Below are positions 6,580 to 13,627 of a stretch of DNA of 13,627 nucleotides, in pieces. A model generated the notes under the pieces. That model was not told where the DNA came from and searched no databases. It saw only the letters and a program-made list of their open reading frames with translations. The stretch comes from Spirochaetota bacterium (GTDB lineage Bacteria; Spirochaetota; Spirochaetia; Treponematales; Breznakiellaceae), in assembly GCA_023406985.1 (NCBI GenBank), contig JAEXTK010000206.1, positions 1 to 13,627 of the forward strand, written 5' to 3'. Numbering within the stretch: position 1 is the first letter of the stretch; each line of letters begins with the position of its first letter. A program made the translations under genes and the position numbers.

Positions 6580-8006
6580 ACGGATCGATAGTCGCTGAAG
6601 CCCTCCGGGGCGCCCCCTCTTCGCGGCAGGAGGCCCGCTCGTGGGCGGCAGCCGCGTCTCCGCGTTCGGAAGAGTTCGAGGTGACCCGCAATTCCTGCGT
6701 CGTCTGCGCTCCGCTCGGCGCGACGCTGGCCTTCGCCGGGGTGGAGCGCGGCATGACCCTGCTCCACGGGTCCCAGGGGTGCTCCACCTACATCCGGCGC
6801 TACACGATCTCCCATTTCCGCGAGCCGCTCGACGCCGCGAGCTCCAGCTTCACGGAAGAAACGGCGGTCTTCGGCGGGGGAGACCGCCTGCGCCAGGCTT
6901 ACGCGAACCTCCTGCGGGCCTACGAGCCCGCCTTCGTCGGGGTCGCCACGACCTGCCTGGCCGAGACCATCGGGGAGGACGCGGCCGCGGCCAGCCGGGC
7001 TCTGTCCCCCCTCTTAGGTCCCGGCAGCCCCCTCGTGGCCTTCGTGTCTTCGCCGAGCTATCGCGGCGACCATCGCGAAGGCTTCCGCGCCGCGCTCCGC
7101 GCCATCGTGGAGGCGGCGTGCCCCGCGGACCGAGCGCACGCCGAGACGAAGGCTTCCGAGGGGGACAGAGCTTCGCCGGCGGCTCCTTCCGCAGCCTTCC
7201 GCCCCGTGGCCGTCTTCCCGACCCTCCTTTCCCCCGCCGACCTGCGCTGGCTCAAGGAGGTTTTCGCCGCCTTCAGGCTCCGGGCCGTCCTCGTTTCCGA
7301 CTATTCGGATACCTTGGACGGCGGCCCGTGGCCGGCCCACCGCCTCCTCCCCGCGGGCGGGACGAGCGCGGCCGACCTGGCCTCGCTGCGTTCCGCCTTC
7401 GCCTCGGTAGAGTTCGGCACGCCGGTCGCCGAGGATCGGTCCGGCGCCCGCTATCTCCAGGAAGCGTTCGGCGTGCCCCTGAGGCGCCTCGCGCTTCCGG
7501 TCGGCGTCCGCGCGACCGAAGAGCTGCTGAACCTGCTGTCCGAGCTCTCGGGGCGGGCGATACCCGCGGCCTTCGCGGCCGAACGGGAGAGGCTCTTGGA
7601 CTCTTACGTGGACGCGCACAAGACGGTCCGCTTCGCCCGTGCCCTCCTGTACGGGGACCGCGACCTCGCGGACGCCCTCGAAACCTTTTGCGCGGAAGTC
7701 GGCATGGAAGGCGTCCGCGCGGAGGGGGAGGGCCGCGATTTCGCCGCGGCGGAAGCCGCCGCGGCGGCCGCCGCGGCCGATGGCCGTCCCGTCGACCTCC
7801 TCATCGGCAATTCGAAGGGGTACAAGACCGCCCGGAGCCTGGGCGCGCCGCTCGTACGCGTCGGCTTCCCCATCCACGACCGCTACGGCGGCCAGCGCGT
7901 CCGCGTCCTCGGCTACGCCGGGGCCCAGGAACTTTTCGACCGCGTCGTGAACGCGCTCGTCGAACGTAGACAGGAGGAGAGCGATGTCGGCTACACCTAC
8001 TATTGA
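6576..8006 (+). CDS. nifN: FeMo-cofactor scaffold protein NifN
   Basis: NifN is the NifK-like partner of NifE in the cofactor-maturation scaffold. Motifs run CVVCAPLGA (Cys41, Cys44; Cys44 corresponds to the NifN cluster ligand at the same number in Azotobacter), GSQGCSTYIRRY (Cys69), SSSFTEETAVFGG at 89-101, TTCLAETIGED (Cys127) and the C-terminal VGFPIHDRYGGQR at 428-440. The 476-aa protein contains two low-complexity segments unlike its neighbours: a charged Ala/Ser-rich linker at about 182-209, and an alanine run at about 389-401 encoded by GCC/GCG repeats. Its start at 6576 overlaps the nifE stop and follows GGGGAGGA (6563-6570). The frame is also open upstream through nifE, which I treat as chance. 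It overlaps nifB by 23 bp. Confidence 0.95.
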   Translation: MNGSIVAEALRGAPSSRQEARSWAAAASPRSEEFEVTRNSCVVCAPLGATLAFAGVERGMTLLHGSQGCSTYIRRYTISHFREPLDAASSSFTEETAVFGGGDRLRQAYANLLRAYEPAFVGVATTCLAETIGEDAAAASRALSPLLGPGSPLVAFVSSPSYRGDHREGFRAALRAIVEAACPADRAHAETKASEGDRASPAAPSAAFRPVAVFPTLLSPADLRWLKEVFAAFRLRAVLVSDYSDTLDGGPWPAHRLLPAGGTSAADLASLRSAFASVEFGTPVAEDRSGARYLQEAFGVPLRRLALPVGVRATEELLNLLSELSGRAIPAAFAAERERLLDSYVDAHKTVRFARALLYGDRDLADALETFCAEVGMEGVRAEGEGRDFAAAEAAAAAAAADGRPVDLLIGNSKGYKTARSLGAPLVRVGFPIHDRYGGQRVRVLGYAGAQELFDRVVNALVERRQEESDVGYTYY

Positions 8007-9354
8007 GCGAGTCGAGGGCCGGCAGCATCCCTGCTTCGATGCCGCCTGTTCCGCGGAGGCCGCCCGGATCCACCTGCCGGTGGCGCCGCGCTGCAACGTG
8101 CAGTGCCGCTTCTGCGACCGCGCCTTCGACTGCGCGAACGAGAGCCGGCCCGGCGTCACGGCTTCCCTCCTGAGCGCCGAGGAAGCCGCGGACCGCGTGG
8201 ACGGGCTCCGCGCTCGGCTGCCGAACCTCGCGGTGGTCGGCATCGCCGGCCCCGGCGATCCCCTGGCCAACCCGAAGGAAACCTTCGCCGCGCTCCGCCT
8301 CGTCCATGAGCGACATCCCGACCTCAGCCTCTGCCTGGCGACCAACGGGCTCGCCCTGCCGGACCACGTCGAGGAGATCGCCCGCCTGGGCGTATCGCAC
8401 CTCACGGTGACGGTGAACGCGATCAGGCCCGAGGTCGGCAGGTCGATCTATTCCTGGGTCCGCGCGAACGGCCGCGCGCTCACGGGGACGGAGGCGGCCG
8501 AGCTCCTCTGGGAGCGCCAGAAGGCGGGTATCGCGGCGGTCGCCGCCGCGGGCATCACGGTGAAGATCAACACCATCCTCGTGCCGGGCGTGAACGAGGG
8601 GGAGGTGGAGCCGATCGCGCGAGCCTGCGCGGAGCTCGGCGCACGCTTCATGAACCTCATCCCCCTCCTGCCGGTGAAGGGTACTCCCTTCGAATCGGCG
8701 GGGGAGCCGCCGCGCTCCCTCATGACCGCTCTCCGCACCGCGGCGGCGGGGCACCTCGCCCAGCTTTCCCACTGCAAGCGATGCAGGGCGGACGCCGCGG
8801 GGCTGCTCGGCCGGGACCTCGGCCAAGCGGTACTCGCGAAGGCTTCGGCCGGCGAAAGCGCTGCCGCCGAGGGACAGAGCTCGGAGGGACAGAGCCTCGA
8901 GGGACAGAGCTCGGAGGGACAGAGCTCGGAGGGACAGAGCTCGCGCGCGCCGCGGAAGCGGTCCTTCCTCGCGGCGGTCGCGAGCCGGGAAGGCCTCCTC
9001 GTCAACCAGCACCTGGGCGAGGCCGAACGGCTCTTCGTCTTCCGCGTGGAGGCCGACGGGAGCTGCGGGACGGAGGATATCCGAAGCCTGCCGGCCGAGG
9101 GCGGCGGGGCGGAGCGGTGGGAAGCGGTGGCCGATTCCCTGGCCGACTGCGAGGCCCTCCTGGTCGCGGGCATCGGCGCGCCGCCCCGGCGGGTCCTGGA
9201 AGGCCGCGGCATCGCCGTCCACGTGGTGGAGGGCCTCGTCTCGGAGGCCCTCGGCGCCCTCGCCAAAGGGAAGGACCTGTCCTTCCTCGCGCGCCGGTCC
9301 GCCTGCGGAAGCGGCTGTTCGGGTTCAGCGTCGCGCGGCTGCGGCTGCGCGTAA
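7984..9354 (+). CDS. nifB: NifB radical SAM protein fused to a NifX/NafY-type domain
   Basis: NifB makes NifB-cofactor (the 8Fe-9S-carbide precursor) from [4Fe-4S] clusters and S-adenosylmethionine. The N-terminal half has HPC (Cys17), the radical SAM motif CNVQCRFC (Cys37, Cys41, Cys44), DCANESRPGV at 49-58, GPGDPLANP at 89-97 and HCKRCRADAAGLLGRD at 263-278, all NifB hallmarks. After a linker with five EGQSS-type repeats (296-320), a NifX/NafY-like cofactor-carrier domain runs from about 327 to 432. The protein ends in a Cys/Gly/Ser-rich tail with Cys441, 445, 453 and 455. At 456 aa it matches NifB-NifX fusions rather than radical-SAM-only NifB. AGGAGGAG at 7972-7979 supports the start, which lies inside the end of nifN. 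The fused domain may replace a separate nifX, none of which is seen here. Confidence 0.97.
   Translation: MSATPTIERVEGRQHPCFDAACSAEAARIHLPVAPRCNVQCRFCDRAFDCANESRPGVTASLLSAEEAADRVDGLRARLPNLAVVGIAGPGDPLANPKETFAALRLVHERHPDLSLCLATNGLALPDHVEEIARLGVSHLTVTVNAIRPEVGRSIYSWVRANGRALTGTEAAELLWERQKAGIAAVAAAGITVKINTILVPGVNEGEVEPIARACAELGARFMNLIPLLPVKGTPFESAGEPPRSLMTALRTAAAGHLAQLSHCKRCRADAAGLLGRDLGQAVLAKASAGESAAAEGQSSEGQSLEGQSSEGQSSEGQSSRAPRKRSFLAAVASREGLLVNQHLGEAERLFVFRVEADGSCGTEDIRSLPAEGGGAERWEAVADSLADCEALLVAGIGAPPRRVLEGRGIAVHVVEGLVSEALGALAKGKDLSFLARRSACGSGCSGSASRGCGCA
8869..8943 (+). repeat. Five 15-bp tandem repeats in the nifB linker
   Basis: Five direct copies of GAGGGACAGAGC plus TCG (CTC in the second copy) start at 8869, 8884, 8899, 8914 and 8929. 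Each copy is a whole number of codons (Glu-Gly-Gln-Ser-Ser or -Leu), so copy number can change without breaking the frame. The repeats join the radical SAM and NifX-like domains and probably form a flexible hydrophilic tether. The near-identity of the copies at the DNA level implies recent expansion by slippage or recombination. Confidence 0.95.
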
Positions 9355-9356
9355 TC

Positions 9357-9374
9357 GGCCGCCTCGGGGCGGCC
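9357..9374 (+). promoter_or_regulatory. Hairpin between nifB and the ferredoxin gene
   Basis: GGCCGCC (9357-9363) pairs with GGCGGCC (9368-9374) around TCGG. It sits 3 nt after the nifB stop and about 10 nt before the ribosome site of the next gene. No T-run follows, so I read it as a possible processing or attenuation point rather than a full terminator. Chance is possible in this GC-rich DNA. Confidence 0.5.
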
Positions 9375-9394
9375 CAATGCACCGGGAGGAGACC

Positions 9395-9703
9395 ATGACT
9401 AAACCGACCACGCATCTGCTCGTCTGCGGAAGTTTCCGCGCCTCGGGAACGCCGCAAGGCGTCTGCGCCAAGAAGGGCTCCACGGACCTGCTCGCCTATC
9501 TTGAGACCGAGCTCGCCGACCGCGGCATGGGCGAGGTTACGGTGACCGCGACCGGCTGCCTCAAGGCTTGCGACCGCGGTCCCATCCTCGTGGTCTATCC
9601 CCAAAACCAGTGGTACGGGGGGGTGGAAGGCGAAGAGGCCATCGACGCCATCCTGGACGCGATCGAGGCGGGCTCGGTCGCGTCGGCCTACGAGTTGCGA
9701 TGA
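9395..9703 (+). CDS. Thioredoxin-like [2Fe-2S] ferredoxin
   Basis: This is a 102-aa ferredoxin of the Clostridium pasteurianum 2Fe-2S / Azotobacter Shethna protein I class, with a thioredoxin-like fold. The four cluster cysteines are Cys11, Cys24, Cys55 and Cys59 (C-x12-C-x30-C-x3-C), which is the arrangement of the C. pasteurianum protein, known to interact with the MoFe protein. A role as electron carrier to nitrogenase or cofactor assembly is inferred from this and from its place 40 bp after nifB. The start at 9395 is preferred over an in-frame ATG at 9377, because GGGAGGAG (9384-9391) lies just before it. The gene is convergent with the next gene, 14 bp away, and no terminator is evident between them. 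Confidence 0.9.
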   Translation: MTKPTTHLLVCGSFRASGTPQGVCAKKGSTDLLAYLETELADRGMGEVTVTATGCLKACDRGPILVVYPQNQWYGGVEGEEAIDAILDAIEAGSVASAYELR

Positions 9704-9717
9704 GGGACGGACCGGCT

Positions 9718-10173
9718 TTAGGCGAGGTACCGTCGCCTACAGACCATGCGGGTCGGCCCGTAGCCGCTTTGGTCATAGAAGGCGAGCGCGCCGGCGTTGT
9801 TCGCGTCGGCCAGGAGCTGTACGCGGGTCGCCCCGCGCGCGCGGCACCACTCCTCCACCGCGGCTACCAGCGCGGAGGCGATTCCGAACCGCCTATGGCT
9901 TCCCTGGACGAAAAGATCCTCCAGGAGCCCCGAAGGGCCGCCTTCGGCGGTGGAGACGACGAGCTGCACGGTGACCATACCGACCGCGTCGCCGGCCGCG
10001 TTCTCCGCGACGAAGGCTGCCGCGTCCTCCGTTCGCGCGAGAATGGCGCGGATGCCCGCCTCGTGCTTGTCCGGGGCGGGCACGAAATCCCGCTCGATGG
10101 AAAAGAGTTCGGCGATCATGGCGGCGAGCGTCGCCGCATCGTCCTCTTCGGCTTTCCGGATCGTGATGTCCAT
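9718..10173 (-). CDS. GNAT-family N-acetyltransferase on the opposite strand
   Basis: This is a 151-aa single-domain GNAT protein, predicted to transfer an acetyl group from acetyl-CoA to an amine; the substrate is unknown. The order of motifs fits the fold: an N-terminal ITIRKAEEDDAATLAAMI segment, the central LLEDLFVQGSHRRFGIASAL (the acetyl-CoA-binding Q/R-x-x-G-x-G/A region, here RRFGIA, about residues 82-101), then ADANNAGALAFYDQSGY at about 122-138. The start ATG (complement of 10171-10173) has a weak AAAGG upstream. It is the only gene on the minus strand. It sits between the ferredoxin and nifV genes, convergent with the former and divergent from the latter (26 bp). I see no nif-specific feature, so it may be a passenger, or its antisense position may matter for regulation. 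Confidence 0.85.
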   Translation of the reverse strand: MDITIRKAEEDDAATLAAMIAELFSIERDFVPAPDKHEAGIRAILARTEDAAAFVAENAAGDAVGMVTVQLVVSTAEGGPSGLLEDLFVQGSHRRFGIASALVAAVEEWCRARGATRVQLLADANNAGALAFYDQSGYGPTRMVCRRRYLA

Positions 10174-10199
10174 GACCGCCTTTATAGGAGCCGCCCCGC

Positions 10200-11322
10200 G
10201 TGAGCGACAAGGGCCGTACCGCGATTATCGACACGACCCTCCGCGACGGCGAACAGGCTGCGGGCGTCGCCTTCTCCTCCGGAATGCGCCTGGAGATCGC
10301 GCGGGCCCTCGTCGGGGCCGGCGTGAAGGAACTGGAAGCCCTCGTCCCCGCCATGGGCAGGGACGAGGAGGAGGAGTTCGCCCGGCTCGCGGCCGAGTCG
10401 GGCGCGAGCCGCCTCATCGCCTGGAACCGGATGCGCCGGTCCGACGCCGAGGCTTCCCTCCGCGCGGGCGCGAAGACGGTGCACCTTTCGGTGCCCGCTT
10501 CGGACGCGATGCTCGCCGGTAAGCTCGGCTGGTCGCGGGAGCGCGCGCTCGAGGAGACGAAAGTCCTCTCGGCCTATTGTCGCGACCGCGGCGTCGACGT
10601 TATCGTCGGGGCTGAAGACGCGTCGAGGGCAGATACCTCGTTCGTGGTCGATCTTGCGGGGACCGCGGCGGCGGCGGGCGCCTTCCGCTTCCGGTACGCG
10701 GACACCGTCGGCCTACAGGACCCCTTCGCCGCCTATGGGGCTGCGCGGCGCCTCGCGGAAGGCATCGGAGTAGAGGTGGAGTACCACGCGCACAACGACT
10801 TGGGCCTCGCGACCGCCAACGCGCTCGCGGCCGCCGCGGCGGGAGCCGCCGTCAGCGCGACCGTTTGCGGCCTCGGGGAGCGGGCGGGGAACGCCGCCCT
10901 GGAGCAAGTCGTCGCCGCCCTGGAACTCCAGCGCGGCGTGTCCACCGGGGTGGACCTCCTGAGCCTGCCCGCCCTCTGCGCCCTCGTCGCCGCGGCCGCG
11001 CGGCGGCCCATCCCCGCGGACAAGCCCATCGTGGGCGCGGCTGCCTTCGCCCATGAGTCGGGCATCCACGTGGACGGCCTGCTCAAGGACCCCGCCCTCT
11101 ACGAGTTCGTGCGCCCCGAAATCTTCGGCTTGGAGCGCTCCTTCGTCCCGGGCCGGCATTCGGGCCGCGCGGCCTTGAGCCACTGCGCCCGCGCCCTCGG
11201 CCGCGCCGTGGAGGCGACGGAGCTCGACGGCCTTTCCGCGCGCGTCCGCGCGCGCTGGGAAGCCGGCGCCCCGGCCGATCCCTGGCGGGCCTTCGCGGAG
11301 CTCCTTGGGAAGGAGGGCGGCG

Positions 11323-11333
<11 letters not shown>
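10200..11333 (+). CDS. nifV: Homocitrate synthase NifV
   Basis: NifV condenses acetyl-CoA and 2-oxoglutarate to R-homocitrate, the organic ligand of FeMo-cofactor. The 377-aa protein has the DRE-TIM metallolyase signature: DTTLRDGEQ at 11-19 (metal-binding Asp11, catalytic Arg15), HAHNDLGLATAN at 196-207 (metal ligands His196, His198), GLGERAGNA at 224-232 and FAHESGIHVDGLLKDP at 283-298. The context favours homocitrate synthase over 2-isopropylmalate synthase, as do the short length without a C-terminal LeuA regulatory domain and the NifV-like AAGVAF after the first motif. One usual residue differs: the E-x-G-x-P loop reads ELEALVPAMG (44-53). GTG at 10200 is the likely start, with AGGAG at 10186-10190. 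The 3' end overlaps nifA by 11 bp. No promoter is obvious in the 26-bp gap upstream. Confidence 0.93.
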
Positions 11334-12885
<1,552 letters not shown>

Positions 12886-12888
12886 AAC

Positions 12889-12908
12889 ACTTGAATCAAC
12901 GTTCAAGT
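12889..12908. promoter_or_regulatory. ArsR/SmtB-type operator 1
   Basis: ACTTGAA-N6-TTCAAGT is a perfect 7-bp inverted repeat with the TGAA-N6-TTCA core used by ArsR/SmtB/CadC repressors. It starts 4 bp after the nifA stop and ends 1 bp before the -35 box of the following promoter. Confidence 0.8.
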
Positions 12909-12909
12909 A

Positions 12910-12938
12910 TTGACATTCCGGTTCGTCCGCAGTAATAC
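12910..12938 (+). promoter_or_regulatory. Sigma-70-type promoter of the metal-sensor operon
   Basis: TTGACA (12910-12915), a 17-bp spacer, then TAATAC (12933-12938) gives a near-consensus housekeeping promoter in an AT-rich patch that stands out from the surrounding DNA. Transcription should start near 12945, about 60 nt before the start codon of the ArsR-family gene. The flanking operators mark it as metal-inducible. Confidence 0.88.
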
Positions 12939-12955
12939 TTTGATCGTCGCTCGAT

Positions 12956-12975
12956 ATTTGAATACTTGTTCAAAT
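12956..12975. promoter_or_regulatory. ArsR/SmtB-type operator 2
   Basis: ATTTGAA-N6-TTCAAAT is a second perfect inverted repeat with the same TGAA-N6-TTCA core as the first, 67 bp further on. It lies just past the expected transcription start, where a bound repressor would block promoter escape. The two sites together bracket the promoter. Confidence 0.85.
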
Positions 12976-13003
12976 GAGCAAGCGAAATCGAGGGAGGATG
13001 ACT

Positions 13004-13366
13004 ATGGCGGTCGCGGAAAAAGTCGAGGTCTGTTCCTGCGAAACGATTCACGAGGAGGCCGTCGCGGCCGCGCGGAAGATCATTCCGCCGTCCGCGATGC
13101 TCGGCGAGCTCGGCGAATTCTTCAAGGTGCTGACCGATCCCACGCGGCTCAAGGTCCTCTACGCGCTCGGCTCGGGTGAGCTCTGCGTCTGCGACCTCTC
13201 GGCGACCACGGGCGCTGCCGTGTCGTCGGTGAGCCACCATCTCGCGGCCCTGCGGCGCGCGCGGCTCGTGAAGCCGCGGCGCGCGGGGCGCGTGATCTTC
13301 TACTCCTTGGCCGACGAACATGTCCAAAGCATCGTAGCCTTCGCCCGGGAGCACCTTTCGGAGTAA
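13004..13366 (+). CDS. cadC: CadC-like ArsR-family metal sensor repressor
   Basis: This is a 120-aa winged-helix repressor that should leave its operator when it binds a toxic or excess metal. It carries both metal sites of CadC. The N-terminal Cys10/Cys12 plus ELCVCDL (Cys61, Cys63) in the recognition region make the thiolate-rich Cd/Pb/Bi-type site. Asp104, His106, His117 and Glu120 (D-x-H-x10-H-x2-E) make the alpha-5 Zn-type site at the dimer interface. SSVSHHLAALRRA (74-86) is the DNA-reading helix. GGGAGG at 12992-12997 points to the ATG at 13004; in-frame ATGs at 12974 and 12998 are less likely, and the first overlaps operator 2. It precedes a metal-binding-domain gene by 4 bp and is probably autoregulated. 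It is unrelated to the nif function. Confidence 0.92.
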   Translation: MAVAEKVEVCSCETIHEEAVAAARKIIPPSAMLGELGEFFKVLTDPTRLKVLYALGSGELCVCDLSATTGAAVSSVSHHLAALRRARLVKPRRAGRVIFYSLADEHVQSIVAFAREHLSE

Positions 13367-13370
13367 CCCT

Positions 13371-13627
13371 ATGGCGACCTATCGCCTGGAAAACCTGGAC
13401 TGCGCCGTGTGCGCGGCCAAGCTCGAGAGCGACCTCAAGAAATGCGACTTCGTCAAATCCGTGTCCATCGATTTCGGGACCCTGTCCATGAAGATCGATG
13501 CCGCCAATATGGAGGCGGTTACGGCCGAGATCGGCCGCCTGGAACCCGCGGGCCGCGTGGTGGCGCGCGGCGCGGCCCCCGGCCGCGAGCGTGCGGCCGG
13601 AGGCCGCCCCGCGGCGAAGGGCCAAGG
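13371..13627 (+). CDS. Heavy-metal-associated domain protein, probably P-type ATPase (partial)
   Basis: The first 85 codons of a gene run off the right end of the window. They encode an HMA (ferredoxin-like) metal-binding domain of about 65 residues with the soft-metal motif LDCAVCAAKLE (Cys11, Cys14; CxxC), followed by an Arg/Ala/Gly/Pro-rich segment that looks like a linker to a membrane part. GGAG at 13360-13363, inside the end of the sensor gene, serves as ribosome site. Next to a CadC-like sensor, the likely identity is a Cd/Zn/Pb-exporting P1B ATPase (CadA/ZntA), but none of the ATPase core is in the window. A stand-alone metallochaperone would also fit what is visible, though the basic linker argues for a longer protein. 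Confidence 0.8.
   Translation, partial: MATYRLENLDCAVCAAKLESDLKKCDFVKSVSIDFGTLSMKIDAANMEAVTAEIGRLEPAGRVVARGAAPGRERAAGGRPAAKGQ

Noticed and set aside
5244..8006. A 920-codon open frame that could be read as one protein ending in NifN
   Set aside because: The part before 6576 lies over nifE in another frame and is Arg/Pro/Gly-rich nonsense. NifN has its own start and ribosome site at 6576. The open frame is a result of high GC content.
8103..8309. Small in-gene frames such as the 68-codon frame within nifB
   Set aside because: Arg/Pro-rich out-of-frame reading of a conserved gene with no ribosome site; a GC artefact.
8869..8943. CRISPR-like direct repeats
   Set aside because: Units are 15 bp, contiguous without spacers and in frame within nifB; this is a coding minisatellite.

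Overview
The window is one compact molybdenum nitrogenase (nif) locus, followed at its right edge by the start of a metal-resistance operon. The DNA is very GC-rich (about two thirds G+C by eye) with strongly G/C-ending codons, so many antisense and out-of-frame reading frames stay open by chance. The gene order nifH-nifI1-nifI2-nifD-nifK-nifE-nifN-nifB, the two PII-like nifI genes between nifH and nifD, the roughly 50-residue insertion in NifD and the short NifK N-terminus are all typical of nitrogenases from anaerobes (clostridial, deltaproteobacterial/Desulfovibrio, spirochaete and methanogen types). A sigma-54 promoter and a NifA-type activator make it bacterial. A GC-rich anaerobic or microaerophilic diazotroph, for example a spirochaete or a deltaproteobacterium, fits, but the sequence alone does not fix the phylum.

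Layout: 1-302 is the regulatory region of nifH, with two strong palindromes at the left end and a textbook -24/-12 sigma-54 promoter at 252-266. nifH (303-1127) is followed by four successive hairpins (1123-1243) before nifI1. Then come nifI1, nifI2, nifD, nifK, nifE, nifN and nifB, tightly packed. Every pair that encodes two subunits of one complex (I1/I2, D/K, E/N) overlaps by exactly ATGA. A small thioredoxin-like [2Fe-2S] ferredoxin closes this block at 9703. A GNAT acetyltransferase gene (9718-10173) lies on the opposite strand and separates the block from nifV (homocitrate synthase) and nifA (sigma-54 activator), which overlap each other. From 12886 on, a sigma-70 promoter between two ArsR-type operators drives a CadC-like metal sensor gene and a heavy-metal-associated-domain gene (probably a P-type ATPase), which is cut by the window end.

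How the genes work together: NifH reduces the NifDK dinitrogenase. NifB (radical SAM, here fused to a NifX/NafY-type carrier domain) makes the NifB-cofactor, NifEN matures it with molybdenum and the homocitrate made by NifV, and the ferredoxin probably supplies electrons to nitrogenase or its assembly. NifA with sigma-54 turns transcription on. NifI1/NifI2 probably switch enzyme activity off when ammonium appears. No nifX, nifU, nifS, nifM, nifQ, nifW, nifZ, draT or draG gene is in the window. I see no wholly new system. The points most worth attention are the hairpin array after nifH, the missing canonical NifA site, the antisense gene inside the cluster, the repeat-bearing linker and Cys-rich tail of NifB, and the N-terminal Cys cluster of NifA.
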